From positions 1 through 64,000 of the forward strand of contig CAKKPP010000025.1 in the NCBI GenBank assembly GCA_919901745.1: a DNA stretch of 64,000 nucleotides. Reading direction: 5' to 3'. Made by a program: the position numbers and the translations under genes. The notes under the pieces are model-generated. The model was not told the DNA's origin. It saw only the letters and a list, made by a program, of their open reading frames with translations, and searched no databases. This document shows, piece after piece, positions 24,285 through 33,133 of the stretch. Each line of letters opens with the position of its first letter. The stretch's first letter is position 1. This DNA comes from Chloroflexota bacterium. Its GTDB lineage: Bacteria > Chloroflexota > Limnocylindria > Limnocylindrales > CSP1-4.

Positions 24285-27248
24285 ATGACCCGACGACGAA
24301 GCGACGCACCGCGCCCCGCGATCGACCACCCGGCCAACGACGGGGCGATGCAGCCGGGCCTGGCCGCCTTCCCGCCGGCGGATCGCTGGGACGACTGGAC
24401 GGAGATGGACGCCAGGGCGTTGCCCCGGCGAGAGCGTCGCGATTACACCCTCGTGCCCACGACGTGCTTCAACTGCGAGTCCGCATGTGGCCTGCTCGCC
24501 TACGTCGACAAGGAAACCGGCAAGGTTCGCAAGTACGAGGGCAATCCGCTCCACCCCGGAAGCCGCGGCCGGAACTGCGCCAAGGGCCCGGCGACCGTCA
24601 CCCAGGCCGACGATCCGGAGCGGATCCTGTACCCGATGCGGCGCGTGGGTGAGCGGGGTGCCGGGGGTTGGGAACGCTGCACCTGGGACGAGGCGCTCGA
24701 CGACCTCGCCGCGCGGATCCGCGCCGCGCTGACGCGTGGTGAACCGAACAAGGTCATGTATCACGTCGGCCGGCCCGGCGAAGACGGATTCACCGAGCGC
24801 GTCCTGGCCGCGTGGGGCGTCGACGGCCACAACTCGCACACGAACATCTGCTCGTCCGGCGGGCGTGCCGGCTACGCCTTCTGGATGGGTTTCGATCGGC
24901 CATCGCCCGACTACGCCAATGCGAAGGTCATCTTCCTCATCAGCGCCCATCTCGAGAGCGGCCACTACTTCAATCCCCATGCCCAGCGGATCATGGATGG
25001 CCGCCGCAACGGCGCGAAGCTCATCGTCGTGGACCCGCGCCTGTCGAACACGGCCGCCCAGGCCGACGAGTGGCTTGCCGCCTGGCCGGGCAGCGAGCCC
25101 GCCCTTCTCCTCGCGATCGCCCGGCATCTCATCGTCACGCGCCGGTTCGACCGGACGTTCGTCGAGCGCTGGGTGAACTGGGCCGACTACCTGAAAGTTG
25201 CCCGGCCGGAGCTCGCTTCGCCCACGTTCGACGACTTCGTCGAAGAGCTCGAGCGCCTGTATGGAGGCTATACCTTCGCCTACGCGGAGCGGGAAACGGG
25301 CATTCCGGCAGCTCAACTCGAGTCTGTCGCTGAGACGGTCGCCGGTGCCGGCACCGCGCTGGCGGCCCACAACTGGCGGGCCAGCTCCGCCGGGGTCATC
25401 GGCGGCTGGCAGACGGCGCGGTGCCTGTTCTTCCTGAACGTCCTGACCGGGTCGGTGGGAACCCCGGGCGGTACATCGCCGAACGGCTGGGACAAGTGGG
25501 TACCCCGTCCGCCGTACATGCCACCCCATCCTGGCTCGTGGAACGAGCTGACCTGGCCAAAGGAATACCCGCTCGCGTTCTTCGAGATGTCCTTCCTCCT
25601 CCCCCACTTCCTGCTGGAGGGCCGGGGCAGCCTCGACGTCTACTTCACCCGCGTCTACAACCCCGTCTGGACGAATCCCGACGGACTGACCTGGGTGGAG
25701 GCGTTCCGGCGCGAGGACCTGATCGGGCGGCACGCGGCCTTGACGCCCGTCTGGAGCGAATCGGCGTGGTACGCCGACTACGTCCTTCCCGTCGGCCTGG
25801 GCGGCGAGCGCCACGACCTCCATTCCTACGAGACGCACGCCGGCAGCTGGATCGGCTTCCGCCAGCCAGTGACCCGGGTCGCGGCCGAGCGGGCAGGCCG
25901 GACGGTCACCGACACGCGCGAGACGAACCCGGGCGAGGTGTGGGAGGAGAACGAGTTCTGGATCGAGCTCTCGTGGAGGATCGATCCGGACGGCACGCTC
26001 GGGATCAGGCGCTGGTTCGAGGCACCCGATCGCCCGGGCGAGAAGATGACCGTGGACGACTACTACGGCTGGATCTTCGAGCACTCCGTGCCGGGTCTCC
26101 CGGAGGCGGCGGCGGCCGAGGGCCTCACCGCGCTCGCCTACATGCGCAAATACGGCGCCTTCGAGGTCGAGCACGACGTCTACGGGCGCCACGACGACCC
26201 GGTCAAGACCATCGGCAAGGACGTGGCAACCGACGTGAGGGGCGCCATCTACGGCCCGGCTCCCAAGGACCCGCCAGTCAACATCGTGCCTGTGCCGGCC
26301 ATCCCCAGGGACGCGGAGGGGCGCGTCCGCCGCGGGATCGTCGTTGATGGAGAGGGCCGTCGCGGCTTCCCGACACCGTCCGGCAAGCTGGAGTTCTACT
26401 CGCCCACGCTGGCCGCGTGGGGCTGGCCCGAGCTCGCGGTTCCGGCCTACGCGTCGTCCCAGGTGGGCCGCGAGCGGATGACGGGGCCGAACGACTTCGC
26501 CCTGGTGCCCACGTTCCGGCTCCCGGTCCTCATCCACACCCGATCCGCCAACGCGAAGTGGCTGACCGAGATCGCCCACGGCAACCCCGTCTGGATCCAC
26601 CCGGATGACGCGGCGCGCGTCGGCGTCGCGACCGGCGACCTGATCCGCGTGGAGACCGACATCGGGCACTACGTCAACCGGGCCTGGGTCACCGAGGGAA
26701 TCCGGCCGGGCGTCGTCGCCTGCTCCCACCACATGGGCCGCTGGCGCCTGGGCGATGACGCGGGTACTGACCGCTGGGCGAGCGCGCGGGTCGACCTTTC
26801 CGAGGAGGCGGCCGATGGCGACACCGGCGAGCGCAACGGGCACGGAGGCCGCTGGCGGATGCGCCGCCTCGAAGGGGTCATGCCGTTCACCTCGTCGGAC
26901 CCTGACTCCTCGCGCGTGTGGTGGCGCGACGCGGGCGTCCACCAGAACCTGACGTTCCCGGTCCATCCCGATCCGATCTCCGGCTCCCACGCCTGGCACC
27001 AGAAGGTGCGTGTTCACCAGGCCGCGCCCGAGGACCGGGAGGGCGATATCGTCGTCGACACGCGGCGGTCGAGGGAGATCTACCGCGAGTGGCTCGCCCT
27101 CTCCAGGCCAGCACCTGGACCGGGTGGCCTGCGCCGCCCGGAGTGGCTGCTCCGACCACTGCGGCCGACGCCCGACGCCTATCGATTGAACGTCCCCGCC
27201 GACAAGGCGGACGCCGCGGCGACCACCCCTCTTGCCACGGACCCCTAA
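24285..27248 (+). CDS. Molybdopterin oxidoreductase catalytic subunit (SoeA-like candidate)
   Basis: A 987-residue enzyme of the DMSO reductase superfamily. The N-terminal 4Fe-4S site is Cys61/64/68/98 (CFNCESACG and GRNCAKG). The likely Mo ligand is Cys189 in HTNICSSGGRAGY, and the C-terminal molybdopterin-dinucleotide domain includes FPTPSGKLEFYSP and HTRSANAKWL. There is no twin-arginine signal, so it is cytoplasmic, as are SoeA sulfite dehydrogenases; polysulfide and thiosulfate reductases are normally exported. With an sHdr operon making sulfite next door, oxidation of sulfite to sulfate is the best guess. A reductase of another sulfur compound cannot be ruled out. It starts 8 bp after the fused subunit gene. 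Confidence 0.8.
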   Translation: MTRRRSDAPRPAIDHPANDGAMQPGLAAFPPADRWDDWTEMDARALPRRERRDYTLVPTTCFNCESACGLLAYVDKETGKVRKYEGNPLHPGSRGRNCAKGPATVTQADDPERILYPMRRVGERGAGGWERCTWDEALDDLAARIRAALTRGEPNKVMYHVGRPGEDGFTERVLAAWGVDGHNSHTNICSSGGRAGYAFWMGFDRPSPDYANAKVIFLISAHLESGHYFNPHAQRIMDGRRNGAKLIVVDPRLSNTAAQADEWLAAWPGSEPALLLAIARHLIVTRRFDRTFVERWVNWADYLKVARPELASPTFDDFVEELERLYGGYTFAYAERETGIPAAQLESVAETVAGAGTALAAHNWRASSAGVIGGWQTARCLFFLNVLTGSVGTPGGTSPNGWDKWVPRPPYMPPHPGSWNELTWPKEYPLAFFEMSFLLPHFLLEGRGSLDVYFTRVYNPVWTNPDGLTWVEAFRREDLIGRHAALTPVWSESAWYADYVLPVGLGGERHDLHSYETHAGSWIGFRQPVTRVAAERAGRTVTDTRETNPGEVWEENEFWIELSWRIDPDGTLGIRRWFEAPDRPGEKMTVDDYYGWIFEHSVPGLPEAAAAEGLTALAYMRKYGAFEVEHDVYGRHDDPVKTIGKDVATDVRGAIYGPAPKDPPVNIVPVPAIPRDAEGRVRRGIVVDGEGRRGFPTPSGKLEFYSPTLAAWGWPELAVPAYASSQVGRERMTGPNDFALVPTFRLPVLIHTRSANAKWLTEIAHGNPVWIHPDDAARVGVATGDLIRVETDIGHYVNRAWVTEGIRPGVVACSHHMGRWRLGDDAGTDRWASARVDLSEEAADGDTGERNGHGGRWRMRRLEGVMPFTSSDPDSSRVWWRDAGVHQNLTFPVHPDPISGSHAWHQKVRVHQAAPEDREGDIVVDTRRSREIYREWLALSRPAPGPGGLRRPEWLLRPLRPTPDAYRLNVPADKADAAATTPLATDP

Positions 27249-27261
27249 AGTAGGCACCGCG

Positions 27262-27711
27262 ATGACGATTGACACGCTGCAGACCCGCACCGATCGACCC
27301 AGCACTGGTCGAGCGCCCACCGCGAGGGGGGTTTCAGCAACCGCGCAGGACGGTCAGGTCGGCGGCAGCCGGTCCGCCATTGGACCGCAGATCCTCGAAC
27401 GCGCAGCACGCGTCATCCGTGTCCTCGGCCACCCACTTCGGTTGCGGCTCCTCGAGGCGCTCGAGCCGGGTGAACGTAACGTGACCGATCTCGTCGCGGC
27501 GAGCGGCGCAAGCCAGGCCCTCGTCAGTCAACACCTCGCGATCCTGCGCGCCGAGGGCGTGGTGGGATTCCGACGTGACGGACCGCGCATCTACTATCGG
27601 ATTACCGAACCCAAGGTCCACCGGATCCTGGACTGCATCCGCGACTGCGACATGCCGGAGCTCAGCGCCGAGGTCGCCGTCGAGCTGTTCGACCTGACCG
27701 GCGACGACTGA
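27262..27711 (+). CDS. ArsR-family transcriptional regulator
   Basis: A 149-residue ArsR/SmtB-type winged-helix protein. The HTH is clear (LRLRLLEALEPGERNVTDLVAASGASQALVSQHLAILRAEGVVGFRRDGPRIYYRI). A disordered N-terminal stretch of about 40 residues precedes it. The C-terminal helix carries a close Cys pair (CIRDC), while Cys is absent from the HTH. Sulfur-sensing relatives (SqrR, BigR, sHdrR) use two reactive cysteines that link upon polysulfide exposure, so a sulfane-sulfur sensor is plausible, though with a different Cys placement. It lies 13 bp after the molybdoenzyme gene and probably controls the divergent promoters at 22414-22463. Confidence 0.85.
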   Translation: MTIDTLQTRTDRPSTGRAPTARGVSATAQDGQVGGSRSAIGPQILERAARVIRVLGHPLRLRLLEALEPGERNVTDLVAASGASQALVSQHLAILRAEGVVGFRRDGPRIYYRITEPKVHRILDCIRDCDMPELSAEVAVELFDLTGDD

Positions 27712-27718
27712 CCGCCGC

Positions 27719-28081
27719 ATGGCGGAGTTCCACGGCCTGGCCGCTCGGGTCACCCTCCTCCTGGCACTCCTCGTCGCTGGCTGGTCGATCGCCCTCGCCG
27801 CGACCCGGCGGCCGCTCCGGCCGGTTCTCCTCGGGGCGCTGGTCTGGCTGGTCATCCTGCTCGCGGCAAGCGGCGCCCTCGGCATTGGCGTGGCCATCGC
27901 GGCCGGTCCCCCGGCCGACCCGCTCCATCTCGTCTACGGCCTCCTCGCCGTCGCGGTCCTCCCCGGAGCGTGGGCCGTGGCGAGATTGCGTGAGGACGCC
28001 CGACGAACGGTGATCGTGCTTGCAGTCGCCTCGCTGGTCGAGCTGATCCTGGTGTTCCGGCTGTTCCAGACCGGCGGGTGA
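27719..28081 (+). CDS. Small four-helix membrane protein
   Basis: A 120-residue membrane protein with four hydrophobic helices (starting near residues 12, 37, 70 and 98) and short loops. No Cys, no metal motif and no recognised family. It overlaps the TauE-type gene by 4 bp (GTGA) and follows arsR by 7 bp, so it belongs to the sulfur operon. It could be an accessory of the exporter or of the membrane electron carriers. Confidence 0.6.
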   Translation: MAEFHGLAARVTLLLALLVAGWSIALAATRRPLRPVLLGALVWLVILLAASGALGIGVAIAAGPPADPLHLVYGLLAVAVLPGAWAVARLREDARRTVIVLAVASLVELILVFRLFQTGG

Positions 28082-28962
28082 ACGCCTCGACCGGCGCCGC
28101 ACGACTGACCCCGCTCCGGATCGCCGTCGCGGCGACCTGGCTCGCGGCGACCGTTCTGGTGATCGTCGTCGCGCGAGTGGACTCGCTCGCGATGCTGCTC
28201 ATCGCTCTGGGCTTCGGGGCGGCGTTCCTGTCCGGACTGGTTGGCGTCGGCGGGGCGGTCGTCCTGATCCCGCTGCTGCTCTACGTCCCACCGCTGCTCG
28301 GGTTGCCGGCCCTCGGGATCAAGGTGATCGCCGGGATCACGATCGTCCAGGTAACGGCAGCCAGCCTCTCGGCGGCGTCCGCCCACCGCGGTGGCGGCCA
28401 CGTGGATCGACGGCTCGTGTCGACGCTGGGACCAACGATGGTCGTCGCGTCGTTCGTGGGCGCCTATGGCTCGTCGTTCTTCGCGCCGGTCGTCCTCGAG
28501 GCCGTCTTCGCCGGCCTCGCCCTGTTCGCAGCGGCGATGATGCTCGGCCTGCGCAACCGGGCGCCGGCACACTCCGACGGACCCCTGTCGTTCGATCGCC
28601 GGGTCGCTGTCGCCATCGGGCTGATCGTCGGTGTCCTGGCCGGATTCATCGGCGCCGGCGGGGCGTTCTTCCTGGCCCCGGTGCTCCTCCACGTCCTGCG
28701 CGTGCCGATGCGCTACGTCGTCGGCTCGTCGGTCGGGATCGTCGCGGTGTCGTCGGGCGCCGGGCTGCTCGGCAAGGCGCTGACCGGCCAGGTCGACTGG
28801 CTCCTCGCGGCCGCGCTCGTGATCGGAGCGCTGCCGGGCGGCCGCGTCGGGGCGGTCGTCTCGCGTCGCACGTCGCCGTACCGGCTCGGCATGGTGCTGG
28901 GACTGGTCATCCTCGCGGTCGCGATCCGAATGTGGGCGACGATTCTCGGCGTGGTCATCTGA
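28078..28962 (+). CDS. TauE/SafE-family anion exporter (putative sulfite exporter)
   Basis: A 294-residue membrane protein of the TauE/SafE (DUF81) family with eight or nine helices. Both internal repeats show the family's Gly-rich turn, FLSGLVGVGGAVVLIPLLL near residue 55 and LAGFIGAGGAFFLAPVLL near residue 190. Members export sulfite, sulfoacetate or related anions. Being the last gene of an operon with a probable sulfite-oxidising enzyme makes sulfite export the natural reading. The GTG start overlaps the preceding stop. Confidence 0.85.
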   Translation: MNASTGAARLTPLRIAVAATWLAATVLVIVVARVDSLAMLLIALGFGAAFLSGLVGVGGAVVLIPLLLYVPPLLGLPALGIKVIAGITIVQVTAASLSAASAHRGGGHVDRRLVSTLGPTMVVASFVGAYGSSFFAPVVLEAVFAGLALFAAAMMLGLRNRAPAHSDGPLSFDRRVAVAIGLIVGVLAGFIGAGGAFFLAPVLLHVLRVPMRYVVGSSVGIVAVSSGAGLLGKALTGQVDWLLAAALVIGALPGGRVGAVVSRRTSPYRLGMVLGLVILAVAIRMWATILGVVI

Positions 28963-29033
28963 GGCCTCAGGCAGCAGCGCGGCGATCATCCAGCCCTGAA
29001 TCTGCCCCTGACGTGCCGCCCGCGGCCTGGAAC

Positions 29034-29936
29034 TCAGGTCGGATCGTGCGGTCGATGGAGTACCGGTTCGAGCGGCAGCGTCGCAACGTGCGCGGCGATC
29101 TCTGCCGCGGTCGCGATCCACAGCCCGGCGGTTCCCTGCGCGACCTCGATGAGTCGCTCAAGGGCGACGGCCCGGGAGGCGCGGCCGGTCACGAACGGGT
29201 GATTGGTGAGCATGAACAGGCCTCCCTCGGCAACGAGCGCCTCCAGCTCCAGCATCCATCGGGCGAGGACATCGGCCGGACTGGCGATCACACCGGAGCC
29301 GGTGATGCCGGGCAGATAGTTGTAGGGCTCCCAATCGTCCAGGCTCCAGTGAGCCGGCAATTCCACGAGCGATCCGTCCCCGGGCTCGGGACCCGCCGCG
29401 AGGCGGTACGGATGGTCGGCGTCCATGAGACCGCTCTCGTACGCGAAACCGTGGCGGACGAGGATCGCCGGCGTTCGATAGGACAGCTCCCAGTTGGGCG
29501 CTCGATAGCCGATCGGGCGAACGCCGGCAGCCCGATCCAGTGCATCCAGCCCGCGCAGCAGGCGCCGCTCCTCCGTCGCCGCATCCGGCGCCGAGCGGGC
29601 CCCTTCGTGCAGATAGCCGTGGTGGCCGATCTCGTGGCCCGCATCGCGGATCGAGCGGACCACCTCAGGCCAGCGATCCGCGGTATAGCCCGGGACGAAG
29701 AACGTCGCACGGACGCCGCGACGGTCGAGCAGTCGCAGGATCCTGGGCACGCCGGTTCGGGGCCCGTACGCCTGGTGCGACATGACATCGAGCCAGCCGG
29801 CGGCCTCGGGATGTTCCATCAGGATCGGGCTCTCGGCGTCCACGTCGAAGGTGAAACAGGCCGCCGCCCGCATGCCGTCGGGCCAGGAGAACCCGGGCGG
29901 CAGCATTGGATCGGACGATGGATCGTTGTTGGTCAT
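29034..29936 (-). CDS. Polysaccharide deacetylase-fold hydrolase (PuuE/HpPgdA-like)
   Basis: A 300-residue NodB-homology protein without signal peptide. The catalytic Asp pair is in CFTFDVDAES, the metal His pair in GHEIGHHGYLHE, and the later family motif in RAPNWELS. The cytoplasmic, cyclic-imidase-like branch includes allantoinase PuuE and Helicobacter PgdA, which hydrolyse amide or N-acyl bonds. It ends an operon with an amino-acid permease, a ureohydrolase and two dehydrogenases, so a small nitrogen compound is a likelier substrate than cell-wall glycan. Its start overlaps the preceding SDR stop. Confidence 0.75.
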   Translation of the reverse strand: MTNNDPSSDPMLPPGFSWPDGMRAAACFTFDVDAESPILMEHPEAAGWLDVMSHQAYGPRTGVPRILRLLDRRGVRATFFVPGYTADRWPEVVRSIRDAGHEIGHHGYLHEGARSAPDAATEERRLLRGLDALDRAAGVRPIGYRAPNWELSYRTPAILVRHGFAYESGLMDADHPYRLAAGPEPGDGSLVELPAHWSLDDWEPYNYLPGITGSGVIASPADVLARWMLELEALVAEGGLFMLTNHPFVTGRASRAVALERLIEVAQGTAGLWIATAAEIAAHVATLPLEPVLHRPHDPT

Positions 29937-30667
29937 GCCGTCGTGGTGCCTCCGTTGGGCTGCAGGACCTGCCCGGTGTAGTAGCCGCCGTCCGACGACG
30001 CGAGGAAGACGACACTCGCCGCAATCTCGGAGGGATCGGCGATCCGGCCGAGCGGTGCCGCGGCCGCGTAGCGGCGGCGAATCTCATCAAGGCTCACGCC
30101 GGCAGCATCGGCATCCACCTGGAGCTGGGGCGTGTCGATGACCCCCGGGGCCACGGCATTCACGCGCACGTCGGGAGCCAGTTCCCGGGCAAGGGCCTTC
30201 GTGAGCCCGATGAGCCCAGCCTTGCTCGCGGCATACGCCGACGCGTCGGGCCAGCCGGTGACGCCCCACTCACTCGACATGAACACGATCGCACCGCGAG
30301 TCCGCGCGAGGTGGGGCGCGGCCGCCCGTGCGAGGCGGAATGATCCGGACAGGTTTGTCTCGACGATTCGCCACCAGTCGTCGACCGGGTGCAGGTCGAC
30401 CGGATTCATCGTCATCGCTGCGTGGTTGGCCACCACGACGTCGAGACGGCCGAACGCCGCGGTCACCCGAGTCACCAGGTCGCCCGGGGCGGAGGGGTCG
30501 GCGAGGTCCGCGGCGTACCGCCCGCCGCGGTGCGTCGCGCCCGCCACGGCCCAACCGGCCGCGTCGAACGCCTCGACCAGCGCCCGGCCGAGGCCACCAC
30601 CAGATCCCGTGACAAGAGCAACGGGCCGGTCGTCAAGCGACGGGACGCCGGGGGACGTGGCGCTCAC
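29933..30667 (-). CDS. SDR-family oxidoreductase (first of a pair)
   Basis: A 244-residue classical short-chain dehydrogenase/reductase. The cofactor motif TGSGGGLG is near residue 21, followed by ADLADP (Asp controlling cofactor choice) and NHAAM in place of NNAG. The catalytic Ser is in FMSSEWG and the YxxxK is YAASK. The C-terminal PLGRIADPSEIAASVVFLASS stretch is typical of FabG-like members. GTG 30667 is chosen since it overlaps the stop of the upstream SDR (GTGA). The substrate is not evident; operon context suggests an alcohol or keto intermediate in nitrogen-compound breakdown. Confidence 0.82.
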   Translation of the reverse strand: MSATSPGVPSLDDRPVALVTGSGGGLGRALVEAFDAAGWAVAGATHRGGRYAADLADPSAPGDLVTRVTAAFGRLDVVVANHAAMTMNPVDLHPVDDWWRIVETNLSGSFRLARAAAPHLARTRGAIVFMSSEWGVTGWPDASAYAASKAGLIGLTKALARELAPDVRVNAVAPGVIDTPQLQVDADAAGVSLDEIRRRYAAAAPLGRIADPSEIAASVVFLASSDGGYYTGQVLQPNGGTTTA

Positions 30668-31401
30668 TGGATCACGACCCCGCCGTTCGGCGAATAGACG
30701 GCGCCGGTGGTCCACGGCGCCTCCGCCACGTGGAGGATCGCCTCGGCAATCTCGGCCGGCCGGCCGATCCGTCCCAGCGGGACCGTGGACGTGTAACCCG
30801 GCCCGCGATCGCGATCCGGCAGGAGCGGCGTGTCCACGGCGCCGGGCGCCACGACGTTGACCCGGATGGACGGGGCGACCTCCCGGGCGAGGGAGCGGGC
30901 GAACCCGATCACGGCCGCCTTCGCGGCGACGTACGGCGCCACGTTGACCCCACCGACCAGCGCGAGCTCCGAGGCAATCGCGACGATCGATCCATGCCCC
31001 CGATCGCGCATCCCCGGGATGACGGCCCGCGCAACGTGGAAGCAGCCACCCAGGATCACCCGGAGGGTTCGATCCCAGAGGGCGTCATCGACCTCGGCCA
31101 GGGGCCGCTCCTCGTAGAAACCCGCGTTGCAGACCGCGACATCGATCGGTCCGAGCTCGTCTTCGGCTACCCGGATCATCCGGGCCACCGCGTCGGGATC
31201 GGCCACGTCGCAGCCAAACGCCGTACCGCCGATTTCAGCGGCGATCGCTTCGGCGGCCGCCCGATTGGACCGGTAATGGACCAGGACGCGGTATCCCGCG
31301 GCGGCGAAACGGACCGCGGTGGCCTGTCCGATGCCGCCGCTGGCGCCGGTGATGAGGGCGACCCGGCCGCGATCGACGGCCGGGTCGCCTGCGGGTGTCA
31401 T
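30664..31401 (-). CDS. SDR-family oxidoreductase (second of a pair)
   Basis: A 245-residue short-chain dehydrogenase/reductase with cofactor motif TGASGGIG near residue 19 and NAG (VCNAGFYEERPL). Catalytic Ser is in IASELALVGG and YxxxK is YVAAK. Arg in HYRSNR after strand 2 suggests NADP(H). It ends PWTTGAVYSPNGGVVIQ, closely like its neighbour's YYTGQVLQPNGGTTTA, so the two are probably an old tandem duplication. ATG 31401 lies 52 bp after the permease stop. Confidence 0.82.
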   Translation of the reverse strand: MTPAGDPAVDRGRVALITGASGGIGQATAVRFAAAGYRVLVHYRSNRAAAEAIAAEIGGTAFGCDVADPDAVARMIRVAEDELGPIDVAVCNAGFYEERPLAEVDDALWDRTLRVILGGCFHVARAVIPGMRDRGHGSIVAIASELALVGGVNVAPYVAAKAAVIGFARSLAREVAPSIRVNVVAPGAVDTPLLPDRDRGPGYTSTVPLGRIGRPAEIAEAILHVAEAPWTTGAVYSPNGGVVIQ

Positions 31402-31453
31402 GCGCGGCCTCGGGCGCCCGCACCTGCGACCGCCCGGGCCGGTTCGACGATCG

Positions 31454-33067
31454 TCACTCGGGCGGGATCTCGGCGAAGGCCCGCTCGATCCGGACGCCGC
31501 GCCGAGCCTGCACGAAGCGGGCACCCAGGTACCACAGCGCCCCGGTCGCCAGGACGACCACGGTGGCGATCTTCATTCGGTCGTCGCCGAGCACGGCCGT
31601 GGTGGAGTCGAGCCCGTTGACCGGGTCGGCCCACCAGATGTACTCGACGTACAGGAGCGAAGCCGTCGCCACCACGCCGATGATCGACATCAGCGGGATC
31701 CCGCCGATTCGCCAGTTCACCGGCGACGAATCGAAGACGGCCCTGAGGCGGTACGGGAAGACGATCGCCGCGATCGCGCACATCAGGAACGACAGGATCC
31801 AGCCGAAGATCCCGTACAGCGTGTTCAGCTTGAAGTCACCGATCCCCATCGTGTAGAGGTACAGCGAGATCCAGCCGAGGATCGCCACGATCACGATCGC
31901 GACGGTCGGTGTGTGCCGCTCCTCGTTCACCTCGGACACCCGCGCGGGCAGAAGGCCATCCAGCGACCAGGCCAGGAGCGCGCGAGTCGAGGCGATGAAG
32001 TTGATCGGCAACCAGACGTACGTCCAGAAGACGAATGTGAAGCCGAGCAGGAAGGCGACCACGAGGTTGCCCGGGAAGGCCGCGGCAAGCACTTCGTTGT
32101 AGGCGGGGACGAAGGCCAGCCCGAACGTGTCCGGCGAGAAGTAGTTGGCACTGATGCCGGCCAGGATGGGCAGGCCCACGAGCTGCACGATGCCGGCCAC
32201 GAGCAGGATCATGAAGACCGAGACGAACAGGATGCCGCCGGGCATACCCACGAGCTGACTGACCCTGGCCCGACGGACCTCGCCGCCGAGGAAGCTCGAC
32301 GTGATCGCGAACAGGACGATGAACTGGGCGAGCGTCGAGCTGAAGATCGTCTGCTGGCCATCGTACGGGGCCGACTCGATCGTGACCGAGCTGGCGTTGC
32401 TGATGCCACCGGCGGCGGAGACGTACGTGTCGAAGTTCCGGGCGAAATCCGCCGAACTGCCCACGAATGCCAGGCCGATGGCGATGGCAACCCCGAAGAG
32501 GCCGACCACGAACACCGCGTTCTGGATCCGGAAGTAGGTGCGCGTCCCGATCGCGAAGATGACCGCGAAGAAGACGATCAGGATCGTCCCCACAGCCAGG
32601 ATCCAGGCCGGCTCGACGAACTTGTTGGCGATGTCAATCAAACCGCGGTTTGCGGTCGCGACGCCGAGCACCCGGAACAGCCCGGACAGGCCGTACTGGG
32701 CGAAGTAGGCCGCGGGGACGCCGATATACACGGTCATCCAGGCCACCCAGTTCCACGACGCCATGAACCCGAGCAGCGGATGGATCGAGCGACTGATGTA
32801 GACGTAGTCGCCGCCCGAGCGCGGAATGGCCGAGGCGAAGAACGAGTAGACCAGGGCCATCGGCAGCGCCAGGAGCAACGCGATCGCGATGCCCTGGAGC
32901 AGGTCCGCCCCAGCATAGAACCCCGGGACGAACAGGAGAACGAACGCGACGCCGATGCCGATGTTCTGGTTGTTGACGTTGTAGACGAACGTGTCGAGGG
33001 TGCCGATCTCCTTGGTCAGGCCGGTCGCCTGACGGGTGAAGACCTTTACCTCGTCGCTAGCTGCCAC
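31454..33067 (-). CDS. APC-superfamily amino-acid/amine permease
   Basis: A 537-residue membrane transporter with about twelve to fourteen helices. The first region reads GTLDTFVYNVNNQNIGIGVAF and the second SFFASAIPRSGGDYVYISRSIHP, the usual APC signature where unwound helices bind the substrate amine. A larger hydrophilic loop (about residues 205-235) is present. It would import an amino acid or amine for the hydrolases encoded around it. It lies between the metallophosphoesterase (66 bp upstream) and the SDR pair, all on the minus strand. Confidence 0.85.
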   Translation of the reverse strand: MAASDEVKVFTRQATGLTKEIGTLDTFVYNVNNQNIGIGVAFVLLFVPGFYAGADLLQGIAIALLLALPMALVYSFFASAIPRSGGDYVYISRSIHPLLGFMASWNWVAWMTVYIGVPAAYFAQYGLSGLFRVLGVATANRGLIDIANKFVEPAWILAVGTILIVFFAVIFAIGTRTYFRIQNAVFVVGLFGVAIAIGLAFVGSSADFARNFDTYVSAAGGISNASSVTIESAPYDGQQTIFSSTLAQFIVLFAITSSFLGGEVRRARVSQLVGMPGGILFVSVFMILLVAGIVQLVGLPILAGISANYFSPDTFGLAFVPAYNEVLAAAFPGNLVVAFLLGFTFVFWTYVWLPINFIASTRALLAWSLDGLLPARVSEVNEERHTPTVAIVIVAILGWISLYLYTMGIGDFKLNTLYGIFGWILSFLMCAIAAIVFPYRLRAVFDSSPVNWRIGGIPLMSIIGVVATASLLYVEYIWWADPVNGLDSTTAVLGDDRMKIATVVVLATGALWYLGARFVQARRGVRIERAFAEIPPE

Positions 33068-33133
33068 CAGATCCTCCTTCCTTTCCAGTCGCGCGGGCCA
33101 GCTCCCGTCCCCGCCGGGGTCGGTCCGATGGAT

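Noticed and set aside
24273-27320. Open frame of about 1015 codons on the minus strand opposite the molybdoenzyme
   Set aside because: Shadow frame in high-GC DNA with no recognisable domain; the plus strand encodes a complete molybdoenzyme.
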